In this document: piece by piece, positions 1 to 6,513 of the stretch
How positions within the stretch are numbered: position 1 is the stretch's first letter
Layout of the letters: each line of letters starts with the position of its first letter
Assembly (NCBI RefSeq): GCF_001462205.1
Contig: NZ_LKIR01000127.1
Location: 7,525-45,495, forward strand
From: Haloparvum sedimenti
Lineage (GTDB): Archaea; Halobacteriota; Halobacteria; Halobacteriales; Haloferacaceae
Direction of reading: 5' to 3'
DNA: 37,971 nucleotides
Position numbers and translations under genes: made by a program
Notes under the pieces: generated by a model
What the model was told of the DNA's origin: nothing
The model's database searches: none
Seen by the model: only the letters and a program-made list of their open reading frames with translations

Positions 1-72
1 GGCGCCGCGCTCGCGCTGCTGGCCGTCGGCGGGGCCTCCTGGCCCTACGCGGTCGGCATCGGCCTCTTCTGA
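1..72 (+). CDS. C-terminal end of a membrane protein (5' truncated by the window)
   Basis: Frame 1 is open from the first base and encodes 23 residues before a TGA. They are almost all hydrophobic or small (Ala, Leu, Val, Gly, then a Trp-Pro-Tyr turn and a final Gly-Ile-Gly-Leu-Phe). This is what the last transmembrane helix of an integral membrane protein looks like. The family cannot be named from so little sequence. There is no downstream gene in the same operon, because the next start has its own weak TATA-like element near 107-114. That the frame is coding is an inference from its composition and clean stop. Confidence 0.55.
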   Translation, partial: GAALALLAVGGASWPYAVGIGLF

Positions 73-150
73 GGACGCCGCGTCGTTCGACTGCTCCTCC
101 GGCCCGCATAGCTAACTGACTGCCCCACTCATTCGGACTCACTCATACTC

Positions 151-630
151 ATGACCGACGCGCCACCCACCACCGGCTTGCACCACGTGACGAACATCTG
201 TACCGACATGGACGAGACGGTCGCCTTCTACGAGGAGGCTCTCGGCTGGCACACCGTCAAGCGCACGCAGAACTATGACGACCCCGGGACGAAACACTAC
301 TACTTCTCGCCCACGCCCGCCGGCGAGCCCGGCGCCACCGTCACCTACTTCGAGTATCCGGACTCCCGGGGCGCGCCCGGACCGGGCGCGAGCCACCACT
401 TCGCGTTCGGCGTCGAGGACGAGGAGGCGCTGGCGGAGTGGCGCGAGCACCTCCAGGAGCAGGGCGTCCGCGTCTCGCAGGTGAAAGACCGGACCTACTT
501 CAAGAGCGTCTACTTCAGCGACCCCGACGGGCTCGTCTTCGAGCTCGCCACCGAGGGTCCGGGATTCGGCGTCGACGAGGCGGAGCCGGGCAGCGCCGAG
601 ATCGACCCGTTCGCGGACGGCGCGGAATGA
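151..630 (+). CDS. VOC-superfamily (glyoxalase/extradiol dioxygenase-like) protein
   Basis: A single-module VOC protein of 159 residues. The opening (Gly-Leu-His-His-Val-Thr near residues 9-14), the Phe-Tyr-x-x-x-Leu-Gly motif at 26-32 and the Asp-Asp-Pro-Gly-Thr-x-His-Tyr motif at 43-50 resemble the N-terminal half of MhqO/MhqA-type ring-cleaving dioxygenases. Likely metal ligands are a His of the pair 11-12, a His of the pair 82-83 and Glu131 (Phe-Glu-Leu-Ala); these are inferred from the fold. Two-module members are about twice as long, so this one would have to dimerise. The stop overlaps the start of the flavin reductase gene (ATGA), so the two are probably co-translated. Substrate is unknown; quinone or aromatic detoxification is a guess from similarity and the flavin enzyme partner. 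Confidence 0.88.
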   Translation: MTDAPPTTGLHHVTNICTDMDETVAFYEEALGWHTVKRTQNYDDPGTKHYYFSPTPAGEPGATVTYFEYPDSRGAPGPGASHHFAFGVEDEEALAEWREHLQEQGVRVSQVKDRTYFKSVYFSDPDGLVFELATEGPGFGVDEAEPGSAEIDPFADGAE

Positions 631-1268
631 CGGACCCTGTCCCGGAGCCGGGGTCCGAGGACGCGGAGCGGAGCGACCGCCGCGTCCGCGGCGGCGAGCC
701 GGACGCGTTCGGCTCCCCGTATCGGCTGCTGTCGGGCGCCGTGGTCCCCCGGCCGATCGCGTGGGTCTCCTCGCGCGGTCCGGCCGGGGAGAACCTCGCG
801 CCGTACAGCTTCTTCAACGTGGTCGCGGTCGACCCGCCGACCCTGATGTTCGCGCCGGTCGCGACGACGACCGCGCCGAAGGACACGCTCGCGAACGCCC
901 TGGAGACGGAGGCGTTCGTCGTCAACGTCGTCACCGCGGACCTGGTGGAGTCGATGAACGCGTCCAGTGCGACGCTCCCGCCAGACGAGAGCGAGTTCGA
1001 GCACGCGGGCGTGACGCCGATAGAGGCCGACCGAGTCGACGCGCCGCGCGTCGCCGAGGCGAAGGTGAGCTTCGAGTGCGAGCTGTCCGACGCGATCGAA
1101 GTCGGGGGCTCCACCATGGTCCTCGGCGAGGTCGTCTACGCGCACGTCGACGAGGCCGTCACGACCGGAGGGAAACTCGACACGGAGAAGCTGGACGCGG
1201 TCGGGCGCCTCGCCGGGAACTGGTACGCCGGCACCGACGACCGGTTCGAGATCGAGCGCCCGCCGTAG
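627..1268 (+). CDS. Flavin reductase family protein (flavoredoxin-like FMN-binding split barrel)
   Basis: 213 residues. The stretch from about residue 30 (Ser-Pro-Tyr-Arg-Leu-Leu-Ser-Gly-Ala-Val-Val-Pro-Arg-Pro-Ile-Ala-Trp-Val) followed by Asn-Leu-Ala-Pro-Tyr-Ser-Phe-Phe-Asn is the hallmark of FMN-binding flavin reductase/flavoredoxin proteins. A Lys-Asp-Thr segment and Glu-Phe-Val-Val-Asn follow, as usual in the family. It would bind FMN and pass electrons from NAD(P)H or a partner protein. The start is the ATG whose last base is shared with the upstream TGA; an in-frame extension further upstream would lie wholly inside the VOC gene in another frame and is rejected. A T5 tract at 1314-1318 follows the stop. 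The real electron acceptor cannot be told from sequence. Confidence 0.9.
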   Translation: MTDPVPEPGSEDAERSDRRVRGGEPDAFGSPYRLLSGAVVPRPIAWVSSRGPAGENLAPYSFFNVVAVDPPTLMFAPVATTTAPKDTLANALETEAFVVNVVTADLVESMNASSATLPPDESEFEHAGVTPIEADRVDAPRVAEAKVSFECELSDAIEVGGSTMVLGEVVYAHVDEAVTTGGKLDTEKLDAVGRLAGNWYAGTDDRFEIERPP

Positions 1269-1313
1269 CGACCCCGATCGCTCCGGCCCCGTCCGGCGGC
1301 GCTCGCGCCGAGA

Positions 1314-1318
1314 TTTTT
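1314..1318 (+). terminator. T-tract terminator after the VOC-flavin reductase operon
   Basis: Five T residues in an otherwise GC-rich stretch 46 nt after the stop codon, just after a GC-rich hairpin-capable stretch (about 1295-1310). Archaeal transcription ends at such oligo-T runs. Assigned by position only. Confidence 0.4.
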
Positions 1319-1343
1319 GTATAAGGCCATAAGTATGCTAATA

Positions 1344-1357
1344 ATGGTTATAACCAT
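1344..1357. promoter_or_regulatory. Perfect 14-bp palindrome (candidate operator)
   Basis: The 14 bases ATGGTTATAACCAT read the same on both strands. They lie in a 60-bp AT-rich island, about 16 bp upstream of the TATA-like box at 1373-1378, so a dimeric regulator bound here would sit directly upstream of the transcription-factor B/TBP site. No regulator can be named. The symmetry itself is directly visible; its function is inferred. Confidence 0.5.
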
Positions 1358-1372
1358 ATTCGCCGAAGCACA

Positions 1373-1378
1373 TTTATA
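1373..1378 (+). promoter_or_regulatory. TATA-like box of the 40-residue protein gene
   Basis: TTTATA lies 26-31 nt before the ATG at 1404, the spacing expected for an archaeal promoter giving a leaderless or nearly leaderless transcript. Confidence 0.6.
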
Positions 1379-1403
1379 CCGAACCGCGTTACTCGGTGTC
1401 ACG

Positions 1404-1526
1404 ATGACCGACTCCGACCGACGAACGATGAAAGATGTCTCCCACACGGCACCGAACGACACCTCCGCGGACGCGGTCTGGGGACGCGGCCGCGACCGCG
1501 AACCGGAAGAAGAGGAAGAAGAGTAA
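1404..1526 (+). CDS. Small acidic protein, 40 residues
   Basis: A short open frame starting with Met-Thr-Asp-Ser-Asp-Arg-Arg-Thr-Met-Lys-Asp-Val and ending in a run of six Glu. The ATG at 1404 is chosen because it lies about 29 nt after a good TATA box; in-frame starts upstream would begin before or inside the promoter. The Arg-Thr-Met-Lys-Asp-Val-x-His-Thr opening recalls small uncharacterised haloarchaeal proteins, but this is from memory and not checked. No domain, membrane segment or metal site is seen. A perfect palindrome at 1344-1357 suggests regulated expression. It converges on the DUF2797 gene. Function unknown. Confidence 0.6.
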   Translation: MTDSDRRTMKDVSHTAPNDTSADAVWGRGRDREPEEEEEE

Positions 1527-1611
1527 CGCTCGGCGCGTCGACGCTGCTTCTCTCTCATCTCTCACGGCGGAGCGACCGTTCCGGATTCTCACCGCGAGCG
1601 TCGGCACTCCC

Positions 1612-2439
1612 TCACTCGCCGAACGCGCCGAGGCTCGACTGGAGGTCCCGGTCGGTGCGTCCCTCCGCCACCTCGTAGCCGACCAGGTCGCGCATATCGA
1701 CCGCGTACGTCGACCCGCCGCGCTCGAGCACGAGCAGGCGACCCTTCGTTCCGACCACGGTCCCCGCCGCCATCGTCTCGGCCATCGGCCGCTCCGCGAG
1801 GTCGAGGCCGTAGTCGAAGTCGAACCGTTCCGTCACGTCGAACCGATCGAGCAGGGCCGCCCACGCGCGGTCGTCCACCTCGGCCGCCAGTCCGGCTCGC
1901 TTCGTCGGGACCCGCACGCGGTCGACGAGATCGGAGCCGTCGGCGAGTCCGGCCTCGATCTCGCGGGCGATCCGCCCGTTCTCGACGGTTCTGACGTGGG
2001 CCGCGCGGTCGGCGCCCTGCTCCCGGAGCCGGGTCTCGAGCCGCCACAGGCGCGTGACGCCGACCTTGAAGCGGTCGGGGGCGAACGCCGCCAGGTAGAC
2101 GGCGTGGTCCTCGTAGCAGTCCATCTCGTCTTTCAAACACGTCCCGGTACACCGCGCGCAGACCCAGACGTGCGAGTGGGCGTCGCAGTAGGGCGCCTCG
2201 GGCGCGTCGCAGGGGACGTGGGTCCCCTCGTGGACCGTGCCGGCACAGCGCCGCTCGCCGAGCGCGTAGTCGAGTTCGGTGCCCGGCGTCAGGTCGAGAT
2301 ACGTCACGTCGCCGCCGTTTCCGGGTGCATCGCTGTCGCCTGCGGTCGCGTCACCACCGGCCGCGTCGTTCGCGTCGTTCGCGTCGCCGCGGCTCACCAG
2401 GAGGCCGGCGTCTCTCGAGTCATACCCGACGATCTGCAC
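1612..2439 (-). CDS. DUF2797 family cysteine-rich protein
   Basis: 275 residues. After an N-terminal part with a low-complexity Asp/Ala/Gly linker (about residues 18-44), there is a Cys-rich block: Arg-Arg-Cys-Ala-Gly-Thr near 63-68, then Val-Pro-Cys, Tyr-Cys-Asp-Ala-His, Val-Cys-Ala-Arg-Cys and Gly-Thr-Cys-Leu-Lys. These would bind zinc. The following segment (Tyr-Leu-Ala-Ala-Phe-Ala-Pro-Asp-Arg-Phe-Lys-Val-Gly-Val-Thr) resembles the GIY-YIG-like core that I associate with DUF2797. The arrangement matches haloarchaeal members of the family. The biochemical role is not known. It is transcribed alone, convergent with the small acidic gene. The Asp/Ala linker looks like an expansion specific to this lineage. 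Confidence 0.85.
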   Translation of the reverse strand: MQIVGYDSRDAGLLVSRGDANDANDAAGGDATAGDSDAPGNGGDVTYLDLTPGTELDYALGERRCAGTVHEGTHVPCDAPEAPYCDAHSHVWVCARCTGTCLKDEMDCYEDHAVYLAAFAPDRFKVGVTRLWRLETRLREQGADRAAHVRTVENGRIAREIEAGLADGSDLVDRVRVPTKRAGLAAEVDDRAWAALLDRFDVTERFDFDYGLDLAERPMAETMAAGTVVGTKGRLLVLERGGSTYAVDMRDLVGYEVAEGRTDRDLQSSLGAFGE

Positions 2440-2522
2440 GGCGACGCGTACGCCGGCCGGCGGCTTAGGCCTGTCCGTCGGCGAGGAGCGAAGAGGAGCG
2501 GGAGAACGGGGGAGCGTCGGGA

Positions 2523-3032
2523 CTACTCGGCGACCTCGACGGTCACGGCGTCGCGCTCGACCGCGAGTCGGAAGGTCGGGACGGTGCGGTAGACCACTTC
2601 GACGACGTTCTTGCGTTCCAGACTGCGGAGCGCGCGCCGGACGTCGTCCACGTCGGGGTCGACACCGAACGTCTCCCGGAGGTCGTTGAGTACCGAGACG
2701 ACGGACTGCGAGCGCTCCTCGGGGCCGGCGACGACCTCGAACACCTGCGCCTGCAGTTCGGGCACGCGTATCGTGTCCGGGACGCCGCCGGGTTCGGCCT
2801 CGGCGTCGGACTCCACGCCCGGTTCCACGTCGACGAGGTCAGCCGCCTCGCTCGTGGCGCGGATCAGGCTGTCGTCGTCGCGGAAGTAGTAGTCCGTGAG
2901 GTGGCCTTCGAGGTAGCTGTGGACCTCGCTGCCGCTCTCCATCCCCCACGCCTCCTGTAGCTCGGCGTTTTTCGTCGGCTGGAGCCGGACCACGTCCGCG
3001 AGCCGGTCCAGCTCCTCTTCGCTCAGTCCCAT
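2523..3032 (-). CDS. Haloarchaeal conserved protein, probably DUF5797
   Basis: 169 residues, starting Met-Gly-Leu-Ser-Glu-Glu-Glu-Leu-Asp-Arg-Leu-Ala-Asp-Val-Val. The N-terminal part (Gln-Pro-Thr-Lys-Asn-Ala-Glu-Leu-Gln-Glu-Ala-Trp) and the C-terminal part (Val-Arg-Arg-Ala-Leu-Arg-Ser-Leu-Glu-Arg-Lys-Asn-Val-Val) both look like winged-helix elements, joined by an acidic linker around residues 75-90. I recognise it as a protein conserved in haloarchaea and recall the name DUF5797, without certainty. A DNA-binding role is inferred from the helix pattern only. The start is the last ATG before the divergent promoter region shared with the enoyl-CoA hydratase gene. Confidence 0.75.
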   Translation of the reverse strand: MGLSEEELDRLADVVRLQPTKNAELQEAWGMESGSEVHSYLEGHLTDYYFRDDDSLIRATSEAADLVDVEPGVESDAEAEPGGVPDTIRVPELQAQVFEVVAGPEERSQSVVSVLNDLRETFGVDPDVDDVRRALRSLERKNVVEVVYRTVPTFRLAVERDAVTVEVAE

Positions 3033-3161
3033 CTTGCGAAGCGGTTCGCGGCCGCCACAAATGGACGTTCCGGAACCGCGGCGCGAGCGGTCGGGCGCGC
3101 TCTGGGACCGGCCGGGACGGTCCGGGGAACGGTTTTCACCCCTCCCGCCCACGGGTCGGGC

Positions 3162-3938
3162 ATGGCCGCAGACACGGTGACGCTGGAGATCGACGACGCG
3201 GGGGTCGCCACGGTGACGGTGGACCGCCCGGAGAGCCTCAACGCGTTGAACGTCCCCACCCTGGAGGCGCTGGAGGACGCGCTCGCGGAGGCGAGGGAGG
3301 CCGAGGTCCGCGCGCTGGTCCTGACCGGCGCGGGCGAGAAGGCGTTCGTCGCGGGCGCGGACATCTCCTACATGCGGGACCTCTCGACGCCGGAGGCGCA
3401 GGCGTACGCGGAGCTCGGCCATCGGATCGCTAGCGGGCTCGCGGAGTTCCCCGCGCCGACCATCGCCGCGATCAACGGCTACGCGTTCGGCGGCGGCTGT
3501 GAACTCGCCATCGCCTGCGACCTGCGCGTCGCCTCCGAGCGCGCCACGCTCGGGCAGACGGAGGTGGAACTCGGCATCGTTCCGGGCTGGGGCGGCACGC
3601 AGCGACTCCCTCGGCTGGTGGGCGACGAGACCGCGCGCCGGCTGATCTTCTTCGGCGACCGCGTCGACGCGACCGACGCCCACGAGATGGGGCTCGTCGG
3701 CGAGGTCGTCGCGCACGACCAGCTCGACGACCGCGTCGCGGAGCTCGCGGGGGAGCTCGCGGCCGGCCCGCGCCACGCGCTCGCGGCCGCCAAGGAGTCG
3801 ATCAACGCCGGCTACGAGGGGTCCCGCGAGGCGGGGCTCGCGTTCGAACGCCGGACGTGGGCCGGCCTCTTCGGTACGCACGACCAGCGCGAGGGGATGG
3901 ACGCGTTCCTGGACAAGCGCGACGCGGAGTTCGAGTAG
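3162..3938 (+). CDS. Enoyl-CoA hydratase/isomerase (crotonase) family protein
   Basis: 258 residues, the usual length of a crotonase. It adds water across trans-2-enoyl-CoA in fatty-acid beta-oxidation or a related acyl-CoA route. The oxyanion-hole region Gly-Ala-Asp-Ile (65-68) and Gly-Gly-Gly-Cys-Glu-Leu (110-115) are present. Both catalytic glutamates of true hydratases are there: Glu114 and Glu134, 20 residues apart as in rat crotonase (Glu144/Glu164), the second in Gln-Thr-Glu-Val-Glu-Leu-Gly. Pro-Gly-Trp-Gly-Gly-Thr-Gln-Arg-Leu follows at 141-149. Thus hydration rather than a divergent crotonase reaction is likely. A TATA-like element (GGTTTTCAC, about 3132-3140) lies 27 nt before the ATG. 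It is not in an operon with other beta-oxidation genes. Confidence 0.93.
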   Translation: MAADTVTLEIDDAGVATVTVDRPESLNALNVPTLEALEDALAEAREAEVRALVLTGAGEKAFVAGADISYMRDLSTPEAQAYAELGHRIASGLAEFPAPTIAAINGYAFGGGCELAIACDLRVASERATLGQTEVELGIVPGWGGTQRLPRLVGDETARRLIFFGDRVDATDAHEMGLVGEVVAHDQLDDRVAELAGELAAGPRHALAAAKESINAGYEGSREAGLAFERRTWAGLFGTHDQREGMDAFLDKRDAEFE

Positions 3939-4035
3939 TCGGAACCCACTGCGGTCCGTCGCCGATACGCACCTGACCGCGAGAAGGCATCGGCACGGCG
4001 ACACCCTTTTGTCCGCCCCTGTGTCACGGTCATCC

Positions 4036-4446
4036 ATGCAAGACGTTCTCGTCGCGCGCGTGATGAGCACCGATCCCGTGACGGTGACGCCGGACACCTT
4101 CGTCGAGCCGGCCGCGGAGCTGATGCTCGATCAGGGGATCGGTTCGCTGCTCGTGGTCGACGAGGACGGCGCGCTGCGGGGGATACTCACGACGACGGAC
4201 TTCGTCGCCATCGTCGCCGCGAGCAAGCCGAAGGCCGAGACGACCGTCGAGCGCTACATGTCGACGGACGTGGTGACCGCAGGGGCGCAGGACTCCGTTC
4301 AGGAGGTCGCGAACCTGATGACCGAGCACGGCTTCCACCACGTGCCGGTCGTCGACGAGGAGGAGGGACTCATCGGGATGGTCTCCACGACGGACATCGC
4401 GAAGTACGTCGCCGGACTCGATCCGGCCGCCGCCGACGTGGTCTGA
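4036..4446 (+). CDS. Two-CBS-domain protein
   Basis: 136 residues made up almost entirely of two CBS motifs, about residues 5-62 and 70-128. Each has the pattern Val-Met-Ser-Thr-Asp-x-Val-Thr, then Ala-x-x-x-Met near the middle and Gly-Ile/Met-x-Ser/Thr-Thr-Thr-Asp at the end. Such stand-alone CBS pairs bind adenine nucleotides or S-adenosyl compounds and act as energy sensors, often through another enzyme; the partner is not visible here. The start is the ATG 27 nt after the TATA-like CCCTTTTGTCC (about 4004-4014); an upstream in-frame ATG at 4009 overlaps that box and is rejected. It converges on the acylphosphatase gene with 12 nt between the stops. Confidence 0.9.
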   Translation: MQDVLVARVMSTDPVTVTPDTFVEPAAELMLDQGIGSLLVVDEDGALRGILTTTDFVAIVAASKPKAETTVERYMSTDVVTAGAQDSVQEVANLMTEHGFHHVPVVDEEEGLIGMVSTTDIAKYVAGLDPAAADVV

Positions 4447-4458
4447 GGCCGACCCCCG

Positions 4459-4737
4459 TCACCAGCGGACCTCGAACCCCTCGATCCCCTCCGGGTTCTC
4501 CCACGCCACCGCCACGTCGTCGACGTCGGCGGCGGGGCTGCCGGTCTCGCACCACGCGACCAGCTCCTTGACGGCGGGCGTGGGTCCCTCGAAGACCGCC
4601 TCTACCCGGCCGTCGTCGAGGTTTCTGACCCACCCGTCGACCCCCTTCTCGCGGGCCGTATCGCGGGTGTTCGCGCGGTAGTAGACGCCCTGTACGGTCC
4701 CGGAGACGTGAACGTGTGCGCGGGTGCGCTCGCTCAT
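4459..4737 (-). CDS. acyP: Acylphosphatase
   Basis: 92 residues, the typical size. It hydrolyses acyl phosphates such as carbamoyl or 1,3-bisphosphoglycerate phosphates in the cytoplasm. The signature is complete: Gly-Thr-Val-Gln-Gly-Val-Tyr-Tyr-Arg at 13-21, giving the phosphate-binding loop and catalytic Arg21, and Gly-Trp-Val-Arg-Asn-Leu-Asp-Asp-Gly-Arg-Val-Glu at 35-46, giving catalytic Asn39. This matches Arg23/Asn41 of the muscle enzyme. The ATG at 4737 lies about 28 nt after a TATA-like element (reverse strand, about 4760-4770). It diverges from the mutase gene; its metabolic partner is not evident. Confidence 0.95.
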   Translation of the reverse strand: MSERTRAHVHVSGTVQGVYYRANTRDTAREKGVDGWVRNLDDGRVEAVFEGPTPAVKELVAWCETGSPAADVDDVAVAWENPEGIEGFEVRW

Positions 4738-4823
4738 GGGAGAGGGATCGCGGCCGGCGAACTTCAAACGGACGCCCGCGCGCAACCGACGGCTTCTAAC
4801 GCGCGCCGGCCGACGACTCGCCC

Positions 4824-6335
4824 ATGGAACTGTTCGGTACCGCAGGGATCCGCGGCGGCGTCGAGGACCGGGTGACGCCGGCCCTGGCGCTCGCAGTCGG
4901 CGGCGCGGTCGGCGCGATAGCGCGGGAAGCGGAAGAGGAACCGGCGGCCGGTTCCGAAGACCCGGGCGAGGGCGAGCCACCGGAGGTCGTCGTCGGACGC
5001 GACGGTCGCGTGACCGGACCGGCGCTCGCGGCGGCGGCGGAGGCGGGACTGAGCGCCGCGGGGGCGAAGGTTCTCCGAGCGGGCGTGCTCCCAACGCCGG
5101 CGCTGGCGTACGCCGCCCGCGACCGCCACGGCGTGATGCTTACCGCCTCGCACAACCCGCCGCACGACAACGGGATCAAGCTGTTCCGGGACGCGACGGA
5201 GTTCGACCGGGACCTCGAGGCCGCCGTCGAGGAGCGCGTCGCGGCGGACCCGTCCCCGACCGACTGGGACGCGTGGACCGACTCCGAGCGGATCGAGGTG
5301 CTCCCCGACTACCGCGCGGCCGTCGCCGACTACGCCCGCGAGTTCGGCACGCCGCTCGACGGGCTCCGCGTCGCGGTCGACTGCGGCAACGGGATGGCGT
5401 CGGTCGCGACCCCCCAGGTCCTCCGGGAACTCGGCGCCGAGGTCGTCACGCTCAACGCCAACGTCGACGGGCACTTCCCCGGCCGCGGGAGCAAGCCGAC
5501 CCCCGAGACGCTCTCGGACCTGCGCGCGTTCGTCGCGGACGCCAACGAGGGCGTCGCGGCGCCCGGCCGACCGGGCGGAGCGGACGGCGACGGGGGAGGG
5601 AAATCCGAGGACGACGACGCCGAGGGGTTCGCCTTCGGCATCGGCCACGACGGGGACGCGGACCGCATCGTCCTGATCGACGCTGAGGGCGAGGTCGTCC
5701 ACGAGGACACGGTGCTCGCGGTCCTCGCGGAGCACTACACGCGCGCCCACGACGGCGACGACCCGGTGGTCGTGACGACGCCGAACGCCTCCGGACGCAT
5801 CGACGAGCGCGTCGCGGCCGCGGGCGGGCGCGTCGAGCGCGTTCGGCTCGGCGCGCTCCACGAGGGCATCGCGAGCGTCGAGGCCGCGGCCGCCTCGGGC
5901 GAGGCGCCCGACGCCGAGGTGGTGTTCGCCGCGGAGCCGTGGAAGCACGTCCACGCCGGCTTCGGCGGCTGGATCGACGGCGTCTGCTCGGCGGCCGTGA
6001 TCGCACGGCTCGTGGCCGCCGAGGGATTGGAGACCCTCCGCGAGCCGGTGACAGAACGCCCTTACCGCAAGGTCAGCGTCGACTGTCCCGACGACCGCAA
6101 GACCGGGGTGATGGCGCGCCTCGAGACGGCGCTGCCCGACGCGTTCCCCGAGGCGGACGTCTCGACCGAACACGGCGTCAGGCTGGAGTTCCCCGACGCC
6201 TCGTGGGTGCTGGTGCGTCCCTCCGGAACAGAGCCGTACGTCCGCGTCTACGCGGAGAGCGACGAGGTGGACGCGCTCGTCGAGGAGGCGAGCGGCGTCG
6301 TCGCCGACGCGGTCGACGGGGCGTCCGGGGCCTGA
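4824..6335 (+). CDS. Alpha-D-phosphohexomutase family enzyme (phosphoglucosamine/phosphomanno/phosphoglucomutase)
   Basis: 503 residues. It moves phosphate between C1 and C6 of a hexose phosphate via a phosphoserine. The active-site loop Thr-Ala-Ser-His-Asn-Pro (107-112) contains Ser109; Mg is held by Asp276, Asp278 and Asp280 in Gly-His-Asp-Gly-Asp-Ala-Asp-Arg (274-281); the phosphate-binding loop Arg-Pro-Ser-Gly-Thr-Glu-Pro is at 465-471. The sugar-specificity loop reads Ala-Glu-Pro-Trp-Lys-His (370-375) instead of the common Gly-Glu-x-Ser-Gly-His, so the substrate is uncertain. Two Gly/Asp/Glu-rich insertions (about 36-52 and 246-268) lengthen it beyond the usual roughly 450 residues. The ATG lies 28 nt after the TATA-like CTTCTAAC. 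Confidence 0.88.
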   Translation: MELFGTAGIRGGVEDRVTPALALAVGGAVGAIAREAEEEPAAGSEDPGEGEPPEVVVGRDGRVTGPALAAAAEAGLSAAGAKVLRAGVLPTPALAYAARDRHGVMLTASHNPPHDNGIKLFRDATEFDRDLEAAVEERVAADPSPTDWDAWTDSERIEVLPDYRAAVADYAREFGTPLDGLRVAVDCGNGMASVATPQVLRELGAEVVTLNANVDGHFPGRGSKPTPETLSDLRAFVADANEGVAAPGRPGGADGDGGGKSEDDDAEGFAFGIGHDGDADRIVLIDAEGEVVHEDTVLAVLAEHYTRAHDGDDPVVVTTPNASGRIDERVAAAGGRVERVRLGALHEGIASVEAAAASGEAPDAEVVFAAEPWKHVHAGFGGWIDGVCSAAVIARLVAAEGLETLREPVTERPYRKVSVDCPDDRKTGVMARLETALPDAFPEADVSTEHGVRLEFPDASWVLVRPSGTEPYVRVYAESDEVDALVEEASGVVADAVDGASGA

Positions 6336-6478
6336 CCGGACGCCCCTCCGGCGGTGTTTCTGGTGATCGATCCATACATCGCACGGGGGTGTACAGAACC
6401 CCGCAAATCCGGCCGGGTTTCGGGCCGGAGCGGAGGACGTGTCGGACGAACGTGCAATACGATGTCCGCATAGCGACG

Positions 6479-6486
6479 AATTTATG
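6479..6486 (+). promoter_or_regulatory. TATA-like box of the BMP lipoprotein gene
   Basis: AATTTATG stands about 32 nt before the ATG at 6514. An ATG inside this box (6484) is in frame with the gene but cannot be the start if this is the promoter. This decides the start. Confidence 0.55.
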
Positions 6487-6513
6487 CCCGCGAGCGTTCC
6501 CGTTTCAGACGAC

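Noticed and set aside
6336-6513. Purine riboswitch before the nucleoside importer
   Set aside because: The gap has no purine-box pattern, the message seems leaderless, and such riboswitches are not expected in archaea.
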